This document shows, one piece after another, positions 61,101-64,000 of a stretch of DNA of 64,000 nucleotides; within the stretch, counting starts at the first letter, position 1; the number at the start of each line of letters is the position of its first letter. The position numbers and the translations under genes are program-made. Source of the DNA: Protonemura montana (taxonomy: Eukaryota > Arthropoda > Insecta > Plecoptera > Nemouridae); the NCBI GenBank assembly GCA_947568835.1, contig OX387605.1, positions 24,369,775-24,433,774 of the forward strand, in the 5' to 3' direction. Under the pieces are notes generated by a model. It did not search any database and had not been told where the DNA came from. It saw only the letters and a list, made by a program, of their open reading frames with translations.

Positions 61101-62275
61101 CCCCTTAGACTACAGTATGGGTGAATCTTCAAAAATCAAGAAAAACGTAAGGGGTTAGTCTATTGATTTTTTCAATATTTTTCGAGTGGAATTTCAAGTG
61201 ATGGATTTTGACCCGCGAGGGGTGTCAACTGGGGTAAAATTTGAAGGGAATTCGAATGCACCCCTCAGATTTTGTCTCCGATTAATATTAAGGGAGTTAT
61301 TCAAGTTTTAATGTTTAAAATCGATATAGCTGCTAAAGTATAAGGCTAACGCAAAATCTAACTACCCCATCGTGTTCGGGGGTGCAAACTACCCCTTATA
61401 CCACAGTATGGGTGAATCTTCAAAAATCAAGAAAAAACGTAAGGGGGTCCATTGATTTTTTCAATATTTTTCGAGTGGAATTTCAAGTGCTGGATTTTGA
61501 CCCGCGAGGGGTGTCAACTGGGGTAAAATTTCAAGGGAAGTCGAATGCACCCCTCAGTTTTTGTCTCCAATTAATATTAAGGGAGTTATTCAAGTTTTAA
61601 TGTTTAAAATCGATATAGCTGCTAAAGTATAAGGCTAACGCAAAATCTACATAGCCCATCGTGTTCGGGGGTGCAAACTTCCCCTTAGACCACAGTATGG
61701 GTGAATCTTCAAAAATCAAGAAAAACGTAAGGGGTTAGTCTATTGATTTTTTCAATATTTTTCGAGTGGAATTTCAAGTGATGGATTTTGACCCGCGAGG
61801 GGTGTCAACTGGGGTGAAATTTCAAGGGAAGTCGAATGCACCCCTCAGATTTCGTCTCCAATTAACATTAAGGGAGTTATTCAAGTTTTAATTTTTAAAA
61901 TCGATATAGCTGCTTAAGTATAAGGCTAACGCAAAATATAATTAGCCCATCGTGTTCGGGGGTGCAAACTTCCCCTTGGGTTACAGTATAGGCGAATCTT
62001 TAAAACTAAAGAAAAAACTTTTTTTTTTTAATATTTGTAGTGAAAATTTGAGTGACTAATTAGGCCCTTAGAGGGATGTCAATTGAAGCAAAATTGTATG
62101 GGGAATCGAATGCACATTCCTATGTTTTCATCTCAGATCAAAACTTAACTTAGTGAGGTTTTCAAGTTTTAAACATAAAAATCGTTCTAGCAACTAAACT
62201 ACGAGGTGTATGTAAAATCTAAATAGCTCATCGTGTTCAGGAGTACAATCTGCCCTTTCTGCCACAAAATGGGTT
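58130..62275. repeat. Satellite array, about 292-bp unit, roughly 13 units plus diverged edges
   Basis: The landmark TTCGGGGGTGC recurs at 58461, 58753, 59045, 59337, 59629, 59920, 60212, 60504, 60792, 61084, 61375, 61664 and 61955. Spacing is 292 bp with occasional 288-291-bp units. Core units are nearly identical. The flanking units (58130-58460 and about 61990-62275) are clearly diverged versions, as expected at array edges. Shared variants recur at multi-unit distances, pointing to higher-order duplication. Short frames through the units are not conserved as protein. Confidence 0.95.
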
Positions 62276-63241
62276 TTCTCTCGATCTCCCGCTGCTCCCA
62301 TATCTTGTCAGCGTTTACGAACTGCGATAGCTGCACATGAAGTGTAACGGGTTACCGACGCTAGTAAAACTGGTTTGAAACGCGCGGTTGTTTTTGATTC
62401 GGCAGCTTGGATAATTAAGCTAGTAGGTACACTGTAGTTACCGACTGATCACTGATGTACTGACATTTGATTAATTGATCAATTACTGCTCGATGTCCCA
62501 ACAGAGTTCGCTGTCGACATGCCGTACACACTAGGTCCCGTTCGGCCATACTTAGTTAAAGACAAGACCCTGGGTGCAGCGTTTAGAGGTACCGGAGTGA
62601 GACCGGCCATCCTGGTCGGTCGATCCCCGAGGGGTTGGGATCTTTGCGTTGGATCCTGACAACCATTTGGTAGGACAAGTGCGATCTTCACCTTTTTTGT
62701 TGTGGATGGCCGAATCTTAGCTCGTAGTGCGAGTCCATGGATGTGCCGAGGGATGTTTGTTGGTGGAGGCTGTCAAAAGTACTCAAAAAAACCGTGGACT
62801 GATTGAGTGTAGAATTTAGTTTTGTACGATTGGTAACTGTCATCGTTGAAGGAACTGATTATATCTTTAAGTTTTATACTAACGCTTCTGGCGTTGCACG
62901 CCATCTGTTAGCAGATTTTGAACTGTTCCATAAGGTTTAAATATTTGTTAAATGGTGGCGGCTATTCCTGGCACTTTCAATCGCTACATAAGCCCGAAGA
63001 TAAGAAAGTTCCTCCGGCACTCAGTACCGACAGCTTCACCACTCGGACACAAAGCCCACACAAAGTTGCAAATATATACGTGGACATATGTCATGATAAG
63101 CTAAAAACTACCAAAGTAAAATCGAAAAGATAAAAAAAATGTACAAGTCTAGAGTGTAGTTCCAATTTTTTCCACCAGGTGGCGCTCGCGTCATTTTTTC
63201 CCTTAACACTAAGTCCTGTTCCTCTATACTTGTTGCTAGAC
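62276..63241. other. Flank between satellite and terminal palindrome
   Basis: No gene was recognised. A GC-moderate patch at 62500-62700 has overlapping open frames without similarity to known proteins. Confidence 0.6.
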
Positions 63242-63496
63242 TTAGGAGCTGCACACGGGGTATAGGTGGGGTTTGGGGTCGTGGGAACGGCCCGCAAAAT
63301 TGGCGGACGCGACTGGCGCGGAGCGCCAGGAGCGCCCGGCAATTTTGCTACTGTCTAAATCACACGCCCAAAAAAGTGCAAAAGATCGACCCCGCAAACA
63401 GGTCTTGAAGACACGTATGGAAACGAAGAACGTTTATCCGAATTGATCTTTCAATTCGTTCATACGAATCTACATCTCCGACAGAAGTTTCTAAAA

Positions 63497-63574
63497 GAAC
63501 CTGCACGGGATTCGATCCCGGAACCCTTGGCACATGGATTGCGTTCGCTAACCACACGACCATCCGAGGATGTT
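63497..63574 (-). repeat. tRNA-like module, left arm
   Basis: The minus strand gives GGATGGTCGTGTGGTTAGCG (A-box and D-arm-like), AACGCAATCC, then CCGGGATCGAATCCCG (T-arm with a B-box-like core). Its length is close to a tRNA, but the acceptor pairing is imperfect. It points outward from the palindrome centre. Confidence 0.65.
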
Positions 63575-63671
63575 ACATTCACGTGTTTGTTTGATATATA
63601 TATTTATAAGAGACACCTGAGACAGTTGCAACCGAAGATGTCTCATATATACCAAATAACCATGTGACGTG

Positions 63672-63749
63672 AACATCCTCGGATGGTCGTGTGGTTAGCG
63701 AACGCAATCCATGTGCCAAGGGTCCCGAGATCGAATCCCGTGTAGGTTC
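63672..63749 (+). repeat. tRNA-like module, right arm
   Basis: The mirror partner of the left-arm module, with GGATGGTCGTGTGGTTAGCG and GAGATCGAATCCCGTGTAGG. It also points outward. TTCTTTT just after it could act as a Pol III terminator. Confidence 0.65.
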
Positions 63750-64000
63750 TTTTAGAAACTTCTGTCGGAGTTGTAGGTTCGTATTAACGGATTGATAGAT
63801 CAATTCGGATAAACGTTCTTCGTTTCCATACGAGTCTTCAAGACCTGTCTGCGGGGTCGATCTTTTGCACTTTTTTGGGCGTGTGATTTAGACAGCAAAA
63901 TTGCCGGGCGCTCCTGGCGCTTCGCGCCAGTCGCGTCCGCCAATTTTGCGGGACGTTCCCACGACCCCAAACCCCACCTATACCCCGTGTGCAGCTCCTA

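Larger units (their letters stand above)
63242..64000. mobile_element. Large foldback element with tRNA-like module in each arm (GCACACGGGG family)
   Basis: A palindrome of about 760 bp: 63242-63610 and 63640-64000 are inverted copies with few differences, around an AT-rich centre near 63590-63655. From the outside in, each arm has GGAGCTGCACACGGGG, a 55-bp GC-rich hairpin (63288-63345 on the left), CACGCCCAAAAAAGTGC, GATCGACCCCGC, a segment with AACGAAGAACGTTTATCC, and a tRNA-like module. The window ends at the outer edge of the right arm, so the true end may lie beyond. No protein is encoded. A solo tip of the same family is at 53533. Confidence 0.85.

Noticed and set aside
60501-61600. Open frames of 70-80 codons inside satellite units
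   Set aside because: They are shared only because the units are near-identical copies, are broken in most units, and show no sign of coding selection.

Overview
This is animal nuclear DNA, most likely from an arthropod. One host gene is recognised with confidence: a complete coding set of the muscle transcription factor MEF2 on the + strand, seven coding exons from 22319 to 31885, predicting 397 residues. The MADS box and MEF2 domain are essentially invariant, and the tail matches arthropod MEF2 in order ([55 protein letters not shown]). I lean towards a chelicerate or another non-insect arthropod, but this is an impression from memory, not a search. Introns of 0.5-2.1 kb and dense short repeats fit a fairly large genome.

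Layout. 1-22 kb is upstream DNA with many GC-rich patches, full of GGCGTC/GACGCC hexamers and long G or C runs. It holds a few 5S-rRNA-derived SINEs and a weakly supported three-exon candidate gene with very short introns (4739-5170). 22.2-31.9 kb is mef2, with SINE-free but hairpin-rich introns. 31.9-35 kb is probable mef2 3' UTR and flank. 35-43 kb is a repeat cluster: 5S-derived SINEs, a foldback family carrying a tRNA-like cloverleaf, a six-copy 106-bp minisatellite and a pentamer array. 43-52.7 kb has no gene I can support. 52.7-57.7 kb is a mosaic of LINE remnant, foldback tip, a 1.8-kb TIR DNA element plus a partial copy, 5S-SINE heads and tRNA-derived SINEs. 58.1-62.3 kb is a satellite of about 292-bp units. 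The window ends in a large palindrome (63242-64000) with a tRNA-like sequence in each arm.

The most unusual features are (1) at least nine SINE copies or fragments with a 5S rRNA head; (2) two sequence-unrelated foldback families built alike, with tRNA-like modules in the arms pointing outward; (3) the mini-intron gene candidate; and (4) a second in-frame splice donor in mef2 exon 6. No retrovirus, LTR element or Polinton was recognised.
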